This document shows, one piece after another, positions 9,801 through 16,263 of a DNA stretch of 64,000 bases (position 1 is its first letter; every line of letters begins with the position of its first letter). The notes under the pieces are model-generated. The model was not told the DNA's origin. It saw only the letters and a list, made by a program, of their open reading frames with translations, and did not search any database. The DNA is from Streptomyces geranii (lineage in GTDB: Bacteria > Actinomycetota > Actinomycetes > Streptomycetales > Streptomycetaceae), in contig NZ_KZ672952.1 of NCBI RefSeq assembly GCF_002954775.1, forward strand, positions 314,883 to 378,882, given 5' to 3'. Position numbers and translations under genes: made by a program.

Positions 9801-10035
9801 CCTTGGCCTTCGTCAGGGAGCACGGCTGACGGGCCGAACAGGCGTCACCTTTGCCGTTGGGTGCGGCATGGAGCGTGGTGCCGACGGGAACGGCTGCGCC
9901 GAGCGTGGTGCCGGCGGCGACCGTCGGGACCGCTTGCCCGAGGAGGGCAGCGGCAGAGGCGCCGAGCACGGTGACGACGGCCAGAGAGGATCTGGCCCGG
10001 TCACGCACGGCTTGACGGAGAAGGGTGGAGCGCAT
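6853..10035 (-). CDS. secreted right-handed beta-helix glycosidase, GH141-like, with two C-terminal DUF1349-like modules
   Basis: A 1060-residue exported protein. Signal peptide about 1-40; beta-helix region about 45-720 with repeated strands (HITFTGNRFTQLG, NITLSNNAIHDVA, HITDNYIHDIMQQM, TFERNYCHTNNNYFGFYHDEG). Two related C-terminal modules follow (about 725-895 and 895-1060, AKAGVVLRND and GKAGLMLRND), resembling lectin-like DUF1349 domains. The fold and N-terminal LYVDGQLATRART pattern fit GH141, a family with alpha-L-fucosidase and xylanase members; GH120-type activity is the alternative. A GH29 fucosidase gene and fucose catabolism nearby favour fucose release from plant glycans. The ATG at 10035 has GGAAGG 6 nt upstream and leads into the signal peptide. 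A close paralogue lies at 16264-19422. Confidence 0.75.
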   Translation of the reverse strand: MRSTLLRQAVRDRARSSLAVVTVLGASAAALLGQAVPTVAAGTTLGAAVPVGTTLHAAPNGKGDACSARQPCSLTKAKAKVRALNDRMKQDITVELADGTYRLAAPLDFTAADSGTRGHTVTWKAAVGAHPVITGARKATGWTLHDPAKNIWQAKVGAGFDTRQLYVDGQLATRARTAISRSLLTATTTGYTFTSSSLSYLNSLAQPARTEIHGIGSFTDRYAPVTGISSGTITMAQPSWDNNTFGYDTLTSPFRAGPLYIENAYELLDAGGEWYLDSGTLYYKPLAGQNMSTADVEVPKTQSLIHIGGKYSSPATHIAFSGLQFSGTSWLGPNSTGYASQQTGAYATGTWDRPSDALSSCQSGCALFEATRPHWEQMPSAVQVSAADHITFTGNRFTQLGQSGLGIGNDANAHATGVGLGADTVTATGNVFTQDAGGGIVVGGIRADAHHPSDSRMTNQNITLSNNAIHDVALDYRDMSAILVTYVKGASVSHNEVYNLPYSGLTIGYGWGTNDIGGSQDYVDRGLYDYQPVYTTATTAANNHITDNYIHDIMQQMNDGGCLYTLSASPGSTFERNYCHTNNNYFGFYHDEGSRDFTDTNNVFRNTGRWATQNGNSTNNTGALTLKDNWASNSDTNIFDGGRGDVVSGTVIVTDGKWPSGARAVMDNAGIESRYRPLTTDPVAAPYTGYSSTPATTGQSGGIFTVTDAGAGIWRAGKQRDDAYGTVFQAGAAVNGTSVTARVDHLDNTSGGAKAGVVLRNDLTGEGSSPGYAVAVATPGKGVSFQWDSNADGYLDKLTSTAATVKAPVWVRLTRTATTVSASYSTDGSTFTQIGSAVTLRSMAATQDAGVIHTAGARTPGSATFSNLRIVTSPFRAYSSVPAVVSQKQGVTFLTNAGIDTWASGAAQHDDDYSTAYQPGAAGTSSTVTVHLDSQDNTNAWGKAGLMLRNDITGTTKSTGYVVLAATPGNGVNLQWDSDGDGYLDRGATKTGSDAIAPVWLRLVRNGTSVTGSYSADGTTWTTVGTATLTGANTTLDAGMFFTAHTGAPGTAKFSEFSVN

Positions 10036-10135
10036 CTGACACCTTCCGGTTGTACGGGTTGCACTCAGCCCGCGCGGGCGCCCCTGTCGGAGGAGGAGAC
10101 AGCCCTGTGGCGCGAGAGGGAGGTGATACGGCGAC

Positions 10136-10166
10136 GTAACATTAGTCGTCATACGTATGCCGTCAA
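10136..10166 (-). promoter_or_regulatory. promoter with FadR/GntR-type operator, copy 1
   Basis: On the minus strand TTGACG (10166-10161), a 16-bp spacer and TAATGT (10144-10139) form a sigma70-like promoter about 100 bp ahead of the start codon. The spacer contains ACGTATGACGA, which fits the FadR-subfamily core TNGTNNNACNA. The same arrangement occurs at 19514-19544 and 20468-20498. Confidence 0.7.
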
Positions 10167-10228
10167 GGAGTTGGACGGAAATTGGTCGTGGTCCGGGAAC
10201 GGACTCCGCAGGAAGTCCGCATGTGCGC

Positions 10229-10259
10229 GGCACCTGGTGTGTGTACGACACCGGGTGCC
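10229..10259 (-). terminator. probable terminator of the GH29 gene
   Basis: A 12-bp stem (GGCACCTGGTGT / ACACCGGGTGCC, one G-T pair) with a 7-nt loop, about 180 bp past the GH29 stop. Confidence 0.5.
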
Positions 10260-10441
10260 GCCAGACCTGGTGGATCGTTGGTTGTACAGCATCCCGACCC
10301 CATGAGAACTGGGCGTAACAGCCGAGCAGTTCAGCCCCGCTCACGAAGAAGAGCGCCTACTCGGCCGACGCCGAGGTCGCCGTTGCACGAACAGCGTCGT
10401 GCCGTCGCGACCAGGGTCGATTTCCGGGTGTCCCTCGGGTC

Positions 10442-12790
10442 TCAGGCGCACCAGTGCACTTTGAACACCCATGCGTGCTGCCCCGCCTTGCGTGCGGCCT
10501 CGGGGACGTCGATCACCAGCGCCCCGTTGCTGATCGTCCAGGTCAGGGGCCGGCCGTGGCCGAGCATCGTGACCTTGTCGCCGTTGCGGATCGGGATGGG
10601 TGCTTCGACGGTGAGTCTGGCGCCCGGTCTGGCCAGGGAGTGGATGTAGAAGGCTTCGTCAGGGCGGATGGTGAAGCGCAGGTCCTCGCCCAGTTCGGCC
10701 ATTCGGGACCAGTACGTGGTGTCGTAGATCGCCTCTCCGTTGGTGCGCAGCCAGTGGCCTGTCTCGCGCAGCCGGGTCTGCATGATCTCGGGGATGGTGC
10801 CGTCGGCACGCGGGCCGATGTCGAGGAGGAAGTTGCCGTTCTTGGAGACGATGTCGACGAGGCTGTGCACGACCTTCTCGGTCGTCATGTAGGCGTCGTC
10901 CGGGGTCGCCCGGTTGTAGCCGTAGCTGAACGGGTCCAGGCCGCGGCTGGACTCCCACTTGGCGACGACCGTGTTGTCGTACGTCGCGTACTCGGGGGTG
11001 GTGAAGTCGTGGACGCCGATGCCCGAGCGGTCGTTGACGGTGACCTCGATGGGCCGGGCGCGGTTCTTCGCGTGGTTGAAGTACTCGGCCAGGACGTGGA
11101 GGCTGTCGTTGGCGCCGCCGATGTCGCACCAGATGAGCTCCGGGTCGTAGCCCTGGATCAGCTCCAGCATCTGCGGGGCCTGGTAGTCCTTCACGAAGTC
11201 CCTGCCCGCGCTGTAACCCGTGTAGGGCTCCGGCTCCAGGGTGTACGGATTGCGCGGGGCGTGACCCATCCAGGGGTTGTCCGGGTTGAACCACTCGGGC
11301 ATGGAGAAGTAGAGCCCGCGGTGGAGTTCGGGGGTGTAGCGGCGCGACGCCTCGAAGAGTTCCTTGACGAGGTCCCGCTTCGGGCCCATCTTCACGGAGT
11401 TGCGGTCGGAGACCTTCGTGTCCCACAGCGCGAAGCCCTCGTGGTGCTTCGAGGTCAGCACGTGGTACTGCGCGCCCGCGTCCCGGAACAGCTCGACCCA
11501 GGCGCGAGGATCGAACTTCTCCGCCGTGAACATCGGGATGAAGTCGTCGTAGGCGAAGTTCTCGCCGTACTTCTCCCGGTGGTACCCGTGTACGGCGTTC
11601 GCGGGGTCCTGCATGTGGTTCCAGTACCACTCGGCGTACTGCTTGCCGACCGGCGACCAGGCCGGCACCGAGTAGACGCCCCAGTGAATGAAGATGCCGA
11701 ACTTGGCGCCCTGGAACCAGTAGGGCGCCTGGTGGCCGGAGAGTGAGGACGCGGCGGGTTGGTAGTCGGCGACTCCGAGTGTCAACCGGCTTGTCTGCGC
11801 GGTGACTTGGGTTCCGCGTCCGGTGACGGTCACGGCGCCGTCGCGGACCGTGCCGGGGGCGGTGCCCGCCCGGTTGCGTACGCCGACCCGGACGCGTGCC
11901 TGCTCACCCGGGTCCAGGCGGCGTATCCGGGCGGCCTCGACGGTGCGGGCTCCCGGAACCTCGACGCCCACCGACACTCCGTCGGCGGCCAGGACGGCGA
12001 CGGTCCCCGCGTTGACGACGGTGGCTTCGACACTCTGCGCGCCCGACGACTCCAGCAGCGAGTTGGTGGACCGGGCCCCGCGCAGAGCCAGCGCGCGTCC
12101 CTGAGCGGCAGGTTGCAGGGACAGCGCGAACACGTGGAGCGATGTCTTGTCCGCTTGCGCCGGGTTGGTCACGGGGAGCGTGATGGCCACGGCGTCGCGC
12201 TGCGGGTCGAGCCACAGATCGGACGTGCCGATCCCCACCCGGTGTTCGTCTCTGGTGCCGTCCGGCCGGTAACGGTACGGCGCCGACAGGGATCCGCCCG
12301 CGGAGTACCAGTCGGATCCGTTGAGGGGGGCGGTCGTCGTCGAGCCGTCCGCGTAGTGGACCGTGGCTCTGCCGGAGGCGTTGCCGTAGCTGCCCGCGGT
12401 CAGGAAGACAGCGGAGAGGTACCGGCCCTTGGGCAGTTCGACGCGCTGGCCGAGTGCGACGACATTGTTCTTCGCGCCGGCGTCCGAGGCCGGGAAGTCG
12501 AAGGGCACGCCGTCGACCTCGACACGGCCCGTGGGGAGTTCCTCGCCGGGGAACGTGTAGCCCGAGCCGTCGAAGTCGCCGCCGCGTGCGGAAGCGGTGT
12601 CGACTCCGTCGTTGTCGTAGAGAGCGTCGAGCGGCACAGGGACGGGGTCGGGGACGGGCGCCCACGGCCCGGCGTGCGCGGTGAGCGCTCCGGCGGCGTG
12701 CGCGGCCGTAGCTGAGGCGAGGGGAAGGGCTGCTGCAGCGGCGACTCCGGCCGCGGTGCCCAGAACCTGACGTCTCGGGTAGGTGTCCAC
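10442..12790 (-). CDS. secreted GH29 alpha-L-fucosidase
   Basis: A 782-residue exported enzyme releasing terminal alpha-L-fucose with retention of configuration. A Tat-type signal (PRRQVLG plus an alanine-rich hydrophobic segment ending THAAHA-like) is followed by about 320 residues of beta-sandwich/NEW3-like sequence. The GH29 barrel then shows FIHWGVYSVPAW, YHVLTSKHHEGFALWD and LIWCDIGG, where Asp556 is the expected nucleophile. A C-terminal beta domain ends the protein. The GTG at 12790 is preferred because TGAGG lies 6 nt upstream and the Tat motif follows; an in-frame TTG at 12802 is the other choice. It has its own promoter (TTGACA at 12846-12841, 17 bp, GATCAT) and a palindrome at 12804-12821. 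Free fucose would feed the import and catabolic operon at 20.5-31.9 kb. Confidence 0.9.
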   Translation of the reverse strand: MDTYPRRQVLGTAAGVAAAAALPLASATAAHAAGALTAHAGPWAPVPDPVPVPLDALYDNDGVDTASARGGDFDGSGYTFPGEELPTGRVEVDGVPFDFPASDAGAKNNVVALGQRVELPKGRYLSAVFLTAGSYGNASGRATVHYADGSTTTAPLNGSDWYSAGGSLSAPYRYRPDGTRDEHRVGIGTSDLWLDPQRDAVAITLPVTNPAQADKTSLHVFALSLQPAAQGRALALRGARSTNSLLESSGAQSVEATVVNAGTVAVLAADGVSVGVEVPGARTVEAARIRRLDPGEQARVRVGVRNRAGTAPGTVRDGAVTVTGRGTQVTAQTSRLTLGVADYQPAASSLSGHQAPYWFQGAKFGIFIHWGVYSVPAWSPVGKQYAEWYWNHMQDPANAVHGYHREKYGENFAYDDFIPMFTAEKFDPRAWVELFRDAGAQYHVLTSKHHEGFALWDTKVSDRNSVKMGPKRDLVKELFEASRRYTPELHRGLYFSMPEWFNPDNPWMGHAPRNPYTLEPEPYTGYSAGRDFVKDYQAPQMLELIQGYDPELIWCDIGGANDSLHVLAEYFNHAKNRARPIEVTVNDRSGIGVHDFTTPEYATYDNTVVAKWESSRGLDPFSYGYNRATPDDAYMTTEKVVHSLVDIVSKNGNFLLDIGPRADGTIPEIMQTRLRETGHWLRTNGEAIYDTTYWSRMAELGEDLRFTIRPDEAFYIHSLARPGARLTVEAPIPIRNGDKVTMLGHGRPLTWTISNGALVIDVPEAARKAGQHAWVFKVHWCA

Positions 12791-12803
12791 GAGCAACCTC
12801 AAT

Positions 12804-12821
12804 TCATCGGATGTCTGATGA
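12804..12821 (-). promoter_or_regulatory. near-perfect palindromic operator upstream of GH29
   Basis: TCATCGGATGTCTGATGA: 8-bp arms around TG with one mismatch, just downstream of the predicted -10 and 14 bp before the GTG start. It is typical in size and position for a GntR-family repressor site. It differs from the GTATGAC site of the fucose operon, so another regulator is possible. Confidence 0.55.
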
Positions 12822-12842
12822 TCGAGGGGGTGTTCGGTACTG

Positions 12843-13976
12843 TCAAGCGAGGTGTAAAGAAAGATGAGTTGAAAGAAAGGTGGGATGATCTCCGGAGCTT
12901 TGGCGTGATCGACGTGCGCGGGTCGAGAGCTTTCCGCTGAGTGAGGCTACGCAACACCGGCGCCGGCCTTGCCCCTGTCCTTGAGGCTCCGGGGGCAGTC
13001 GGCGTGGAAGCGGACACCCGGCGCGGTCGCAGGACGGGCGAGGACGGACGTCTGGCAGTGGACGTCCTGGACATGGAACGGCCGTCGACGGAACGGGAGT
13101 TCCGTCGACGGCCTCCGGTCGGGTACGGGCCGGCGGTGAGCCCCGGGGGTTGAAGGGGACGCCGTAAGGCAGAGCCCGCTCCAACTCGACGGGGTACCTG
13201 CTGTCCTTCAGCGGGATGTTCGCGTCTCCCCAGCTGGAGTTGTTCAGCCGGTCCTGGAGGTTGACGCCGTTGTTGCCGGCCGGGAAGCTGTTCCAGCTGA
13301 CCAGGCCCGGGTGGTCCCAGCCGCCGTCGCCCCAGGCCTCCGGCCGCTCCCCGGACTTGGCGAAGCGCATGCTGTGGGTGCTGCCACCCTCCTTGTGGTA
13401 GACGGCCTTGACCCGCTTGCCGTCCCGCTCGACCTCTCCGTACCCCTTGGTCGTGTACTGGCCGTGCGCGGAGACGGAGACGTGCCGGGGAAAGTCCTCG
13501 CCTTGCTTCACCCAGACAACGACGGACTCCCAGTCGTGGCGGTGCGACGTGGGGGTGCAGCCGGCGCAGCTCATGTCCTTCTCGAAGTACAGGGTGTAGA
13601 GGATCGCGCACCAGCCGTTGTTGCACTTGACGCGCGAGTAGGTGTTGGCCTTGCCGAGGTGGTTGGTGCGGCACTGGCCGGTGACCGGCCCGCTGTCGTC
13701 GAGGCCACCGTTGAGGGTGCCGTTGCGGTCGATGGCGGCGACGGGGAAGCAGCTGTTGGAGTCGTAGTCGAAGAGCGGCATGAACGTCTGCTGGAACGAG
13801 GTGGTGCTCACCGGCAGCGGGCTCAGCACCGCGGCGGACGAGCTTCCCGTCAATCCCACGGTCAGTGCGCCCACGCTGAGGGCGACGAGTGCGGCCTTGC
13901 CGAAGCGGGACTTTCGTCTGTGTTCTGAGCCGTTCCGTGCCTGATTCGGCTGAGACGTGCGGGGTTCCTGGGACAT
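12843..13976 (-). CDS. secreted NPP1/NLP-family (necrosis-inducing-like) protein with stop-loss tail
   Basis: The open frame encodes 377 residues. Residues 1-50 hold a basic n-region and signal sequence. The body has the NLP hallmark SHRHDWESVVVWV, the family's metal-binding heptapeptide region, and paired cysteines. NLPs attack plant plasma-membrane sphingolipids; bacterial members occur in plant-associated taxa. Family similarity ends at FNPRG near residue 279. The remaining roughly 98 residues are Pro/Arg-rich, unlike any NLP, and read through a strong terminator (13080-13113) and the GH29 promoter. The codon after NPRG is TCA (13139-13137), one base from TGA, so the native gene probably ended there. 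The start has GGAG 8 nt upstream. Confidence 0.8.
   Translation of the reverse strand: MSQEPRTSQPNQARNGSEHRRKSRFGKAALVALSVGALTVGLTGSSSAAVLSPLPVSTTSFQQTFMPLFDYDSNSCFPVAAIDRNGTLNGGLDDSGPVTGQCRTNHLGKANTYSRVKCNNGWCAILYTLYFEKDMSCAGCTPTSHRHDWESVVVWVKQGEDFPRHVSVSAHGQYTTKGYGEVERDGKRVKAVYHKEGGSTHSMRFAKSGERPEAWGDGGWDHPGLVSWNSFPAGNNGVNLQDRLNNSSWGDANIPLKDSRYPVELERALPYGVPFNPRGSPPARTRPEAVDGTPVPSTAVPCPGRPLPDVRPRPSCDRAGCPLPRRLPPEPQGQGQGRRRCCVASLSGKLSTRARRSRQSSGDHPTFLSTHLSLHLA
13080..13113 (-). terminator. strong terminator inside the extended NLP reading frame
   Basis: A perfect 15-bp stem (GGCCGTCGACGGAAC and its complement) with a GGGA loop. It lies 24 bp after the suspected lost stop codon of the NLP gene and before the GH29 promoter. 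Confidence 0.8.
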
Positions 13977-14038
13977 GGGGGTGCTCCAGAGTCGCTCGGT
14001 GTACCGGAGGTCCGGCTGACCTCGGTGACGCTAGCAAC

Positions 14039-14052
14039 TTGAAAGTTGAAAG
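14039..14052. repeat. tandem TTGAAAG heptamers upstream of the NLP gene
   Basis: Two adjacent copies of TTGAAAG about 65 bp upstream of the NLP start codon; a single copy occurs at 12869-12875. The position suits an activator or repressor site, but no regulator is assigned. Confidence 0.4.
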
Positions 14053-14243
14053 GTGTCTTCTTTCATGGCACCGGTCAATTCCTCGGCGTTGACCTTACGT
14101 TGACCAACTCGGATGTGGCTGCTCAGAATCGGCGGCGGCGCGCGGTCTGCCCAGGGCGTGACCACGCACCGCCGCACCGCCCCAGGTTCCGACCCTGTCG
14201 GCAGGTGCCGGGAGCTGCTCGCCGACTTCGCCCGGAAGAGGGC

Positions 14244-15365
14244 CTACTGTCCGGGGTGGAGGCCGAGCCAGCCGGGGGAAGGATCGCCCTTGACCTCGCC
14301 GACGTACAGCGTGAGTTGCTGGCGGAAGCGCTCGGCGAGGGCGCGGTCGGACATGAACTGCTCGAAGCCCTGGACGTTGGCGTTCGGGTATTCCCAGATG
14401 TGGCGGTACCCGGCGGGCGGCTTGACGTCGGTGCGGACCGACCACATGTAGAAGTCGCTCTGGGTCTGCTTCGACAGCCACCAGTTGAGGTACAGCTTGG
14501 CGGCGGCGGGATGGCGGGCGTCCTTGAAGATGGCGGCACGCTGGGCCCAGGCCATGAACGGGTCGTGCTTCGGGACGACGAACCGCGTCTTCACGCCGGC
14601 GGCCGGGGTGAGCATGCCGTCGGTGCCGAGCGCGACGGCCTTCGTGCCGGCCTCGACCTCGTCGGCGGGTTCCTGCGTACCCCGCACCCAGTGCACGTCC
14701 TGCGCGACGAACTTCTGCAGCCAGCCCCAGCCGTACGCGTCCACGATGAGCTTGTAGAGGTAGAGGACGGCGTCGTCGTCGTTCGGGTACGTCGAGACGA
14801 TCCGGCCCTTCCACGTGGGGTCGAGCAGCGCCTTGGCCGTCGTTGGCGGCTTGCCGCCTGCCTTGTCGATGTTGTAGATGGTCGAGAAGGCGTCCACGAA
14901 GATGCCGGTCCAGGCACCGGTGGGGTCCTTGAAGGCGGGGTGGACCCGGGAGAAGCCCGCGGGCTTGTAGGGGAGCAGCACGCCTTGGCGCTTCCAGCGC
15001 GGGAAGTCCTGCAGCGTCTGCAGCTGGACGACGTCCGGGACGAGGGTGCCCGTCGCCAGCTGGTTGTCGATGCGGGCGTCGTGGAACTTGCTGTAGTCCA
15101 CGACGATGTTCAGCGAGATGCCGGGGAACGCTTTCTCGAAGGCCGCCTTGTTGCCGTCCTGCTGGGTGGCGGTGTCACCGCCCGCGTAGACGGTGAGGGT
15201 GCCGCCTTCCGCCTTGGCCTCGCGGTAGAGCTGTCGGAGGCTCTTGGTCTCCTCCGGTGAGCCGGGGTGACGGTGCCCGTCCGCCGAGGCGGACGGCATG
15301 CCCAGAGTCGTTCCCGCCACGGCGAGGGAGCCGCCCAGCAGTACGTGACGTCGGTCGAGCGCCAT
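14244..15365 (-). CDS. ABC-type solute-binding protein, iron(III)/polyamine family, orphan
   Basis: A 373-residue periplasmic-binding-fold protein. A Tat-like signal (DRRHVLLGG, hydrophobic, ending PSASA) is followed by GTLTVYAGGDTATQQ, AFEKAFPGISLNIV, PDVVQLQTLQDFPRW and the DPTWKGRIV motif typical of family-1 solute-binding proteins of the AfuA/FbpA type. No lipobox is visible. No permease or ATPase gene is nearby, so it must serve a transporter encoded elsewhere or act as a scavenging or sensing protein. The ATG at 15365 has GGAGG 8 nt upstream. It is divergent from a MarR regulator, its likely controller. The substrate is unknown. Confidence 0.75.
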   Translation of the reverse strand: MALDRRHVLLGGSLAVAGTTLGMPSASADGHRHPGSPEETKSLRQLYREAKAEGGTLTVYAGGDTATQQDGNKAAFEKAFPGISLNIVVDYSKFHDARIDNQLATGTLVPDVVQLQTLQDFPRWKRQGVLLPYKPAGFSRVHPAFKDPTGAWTGIFVDAFSTIYNIDKAGGKPPTTAKALLDPTWKGRIVSTYPNDDDAVLYLYKLIVDAYGWGWLQKFVAQDVHWVRGTQEPADEVEAGTKAVALGTDGMLTPAAGVKTRFVVPKHDPFMAWAQRAAIFKDARHPAAAKLYLNWWLSKQTQSDFYMWSVRTDVKPPAGYRHIWEYPNANVQGFEQFMSDRALAERFRQQLTLYVGEVKGDPSPGWLGLHPGQ

Positions 15366-15516
15366 GGTCGTGCCTCCATGTGAAGCGTCGGTGTCTGCGT
15401 ACGAGAAAATTAGCTTCTGAATCAGATATATTCAAACTTCAAGTAGCCACTTTTAGGATACTTTGTGGCGTATTTGAGCCGCAGGCGCTAGCGGCAATTG
15501 CTATATCGTCAGCTTT
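15366..15516. promoter_or_regulatory. AT-rich divergent promoter region with TCTGA/TTCAGA-type repeats
   Basis: The space between the solute-binding protein gene and the MarR gene is unusually AT-rich between about 15400 and 15460. It has overlapping inverted elements (CTTCTGAATCAGA, ATATTCAAACTTCAAG). A MarR-type dimer could bind here and govern both genes. Confidence 0.45.
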
Positions 15517-16005
15517 ATGGGGAGCAGTGAGAGGGTCTTGGTGGACGACGAGGCGGTCGTCCTGTACGGCGATGTCCTGCGGCTGACGGACGCCGTCGGC
15601 GGCCGGGCCGAGCGGACGATCCGGGAGGCGTCGGGGCTGGGAGGTTCGGAGTTCGAGGTGCTGCTGCGACTGGCCCGGCATCCGGACCAGCGCACGACCA
15701 GTGCGCGCCTGGCCGAAGACCTGTCCTTCACCTCGGGCGGACTGACGCGACTGATCGCCCGGATGGAAGAGGCGGGCCTGCTGATTCGCCATCCGCATCC
15801 CAGTGATCGCCGGGCTGTTCTGCTGGAGGCGACCGAGCACGGCAGGACCCTGCTGCACCGGGCACTCGTCGCGCATGTGCCACAAGTGACCGGCGACCTG
15901 CTCGGCCCGCTCACTCCGGTCGAGCGGCTGGTGCTGCGCGAGTTGGTGACCAAACTGCTCACCCATTCCTCTCGCGGTGCGGTCAAGGGCACGCGGGACA
16001 CGTGA
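15517..16005 (+). CDS. MarR-family transcriptional regulator
   Basis: 162 residues with a winged helix-turn-helix: SEFEVLLRLARHPDQRTTSA, LAEDLSFTSGGLTRLIARME (recognition helix) and the wing DRRAVLLEATEHG. The dimerisation helices lie at the two ends. The first in-frame ATG (15517) has no ribosome site. A GTG at 15541 has GAGAGGG 5 nt upstream and may be the true start, giving 154 residues. It is divergent from the solute-binding protein gene, suggesting local control. It converges with the second beta-helix gene. Confidence 0.85.
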   Translation: MGSSERVLVDDEAVVLYGDVLRLTDAVGGRAERTIREASGLGGSEFEVLLRLARHPDQRTTSARLAEDLSFTSGGLTRLIARMEEAGLLIRHPHPSDRRAVLLEATEHGRTLLHRALVAHVPQVTGDLLGPLTPVERLVLRELVTKLLTHSSRGAVKGTRDT

Positions 16006-16190
16006 GGTTGCCTTCAGGAGTGACGACAGCGGCCTCGGCGCCTTCGGCAACGCGGGCTTCGAGACCGGTGCGCTGTCTCCCTGATCCCAGGCGAGCGGTA
16101 CCTCGTCGTCCGTGGCCGCCACGGGCTCCCGTACCGGCGGCTACGGCCAGACCACCCGTCGGCGAGATCGCACGGCCCGGACATGACGGC

Positions 16191-16231
16191 GCTCCGCGTG
16201 CCGGTGCGGAGGTCGCACCGGCACGCGGAGC
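16191..16231. terminator. bidirectional terminator between MarR and the second beta-helix gene
   Basis: A perfect 17-bp stem (GCTCCGCGTGCCGGTGC and its complement) with a 7-nt loop, 33 bp past the beta-helix stop and about 185 bp past the MarR stop. Confidence 0.8.
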
Positions 16232-16263
16232 TGGTTTCGGGCATCGTGGCCCGGACCGCTTCG

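Larger units (their letters stand above)
10036..10441. other. intergenic region between GH29 and the first beta-helix gene
   Basis: No gene is recognised. It holds the promoter/operator of the beta-helix gene (10136-10166) and a hairpin at 10229-10259 that probably ends the GH29 transcript. Confidence 0.5.

Noticed and set aside
6901..10305. 1134-codon open frame antisense to the first beta-helix gene
   Set aside because: High-GC mirror frame. The opposite strand has a signal peptide, ribosome site and clear family motifs; this frame has only Gly/Val/Arg-rich sequence.
12799..14037. Overlapping minus-strand frame alongside the NLP gene
   Set aside because: Considered as evidence for a frameshifted NLP C-terminus, but it carries no NLP-like continuation and gives no early stop after FNPRG.
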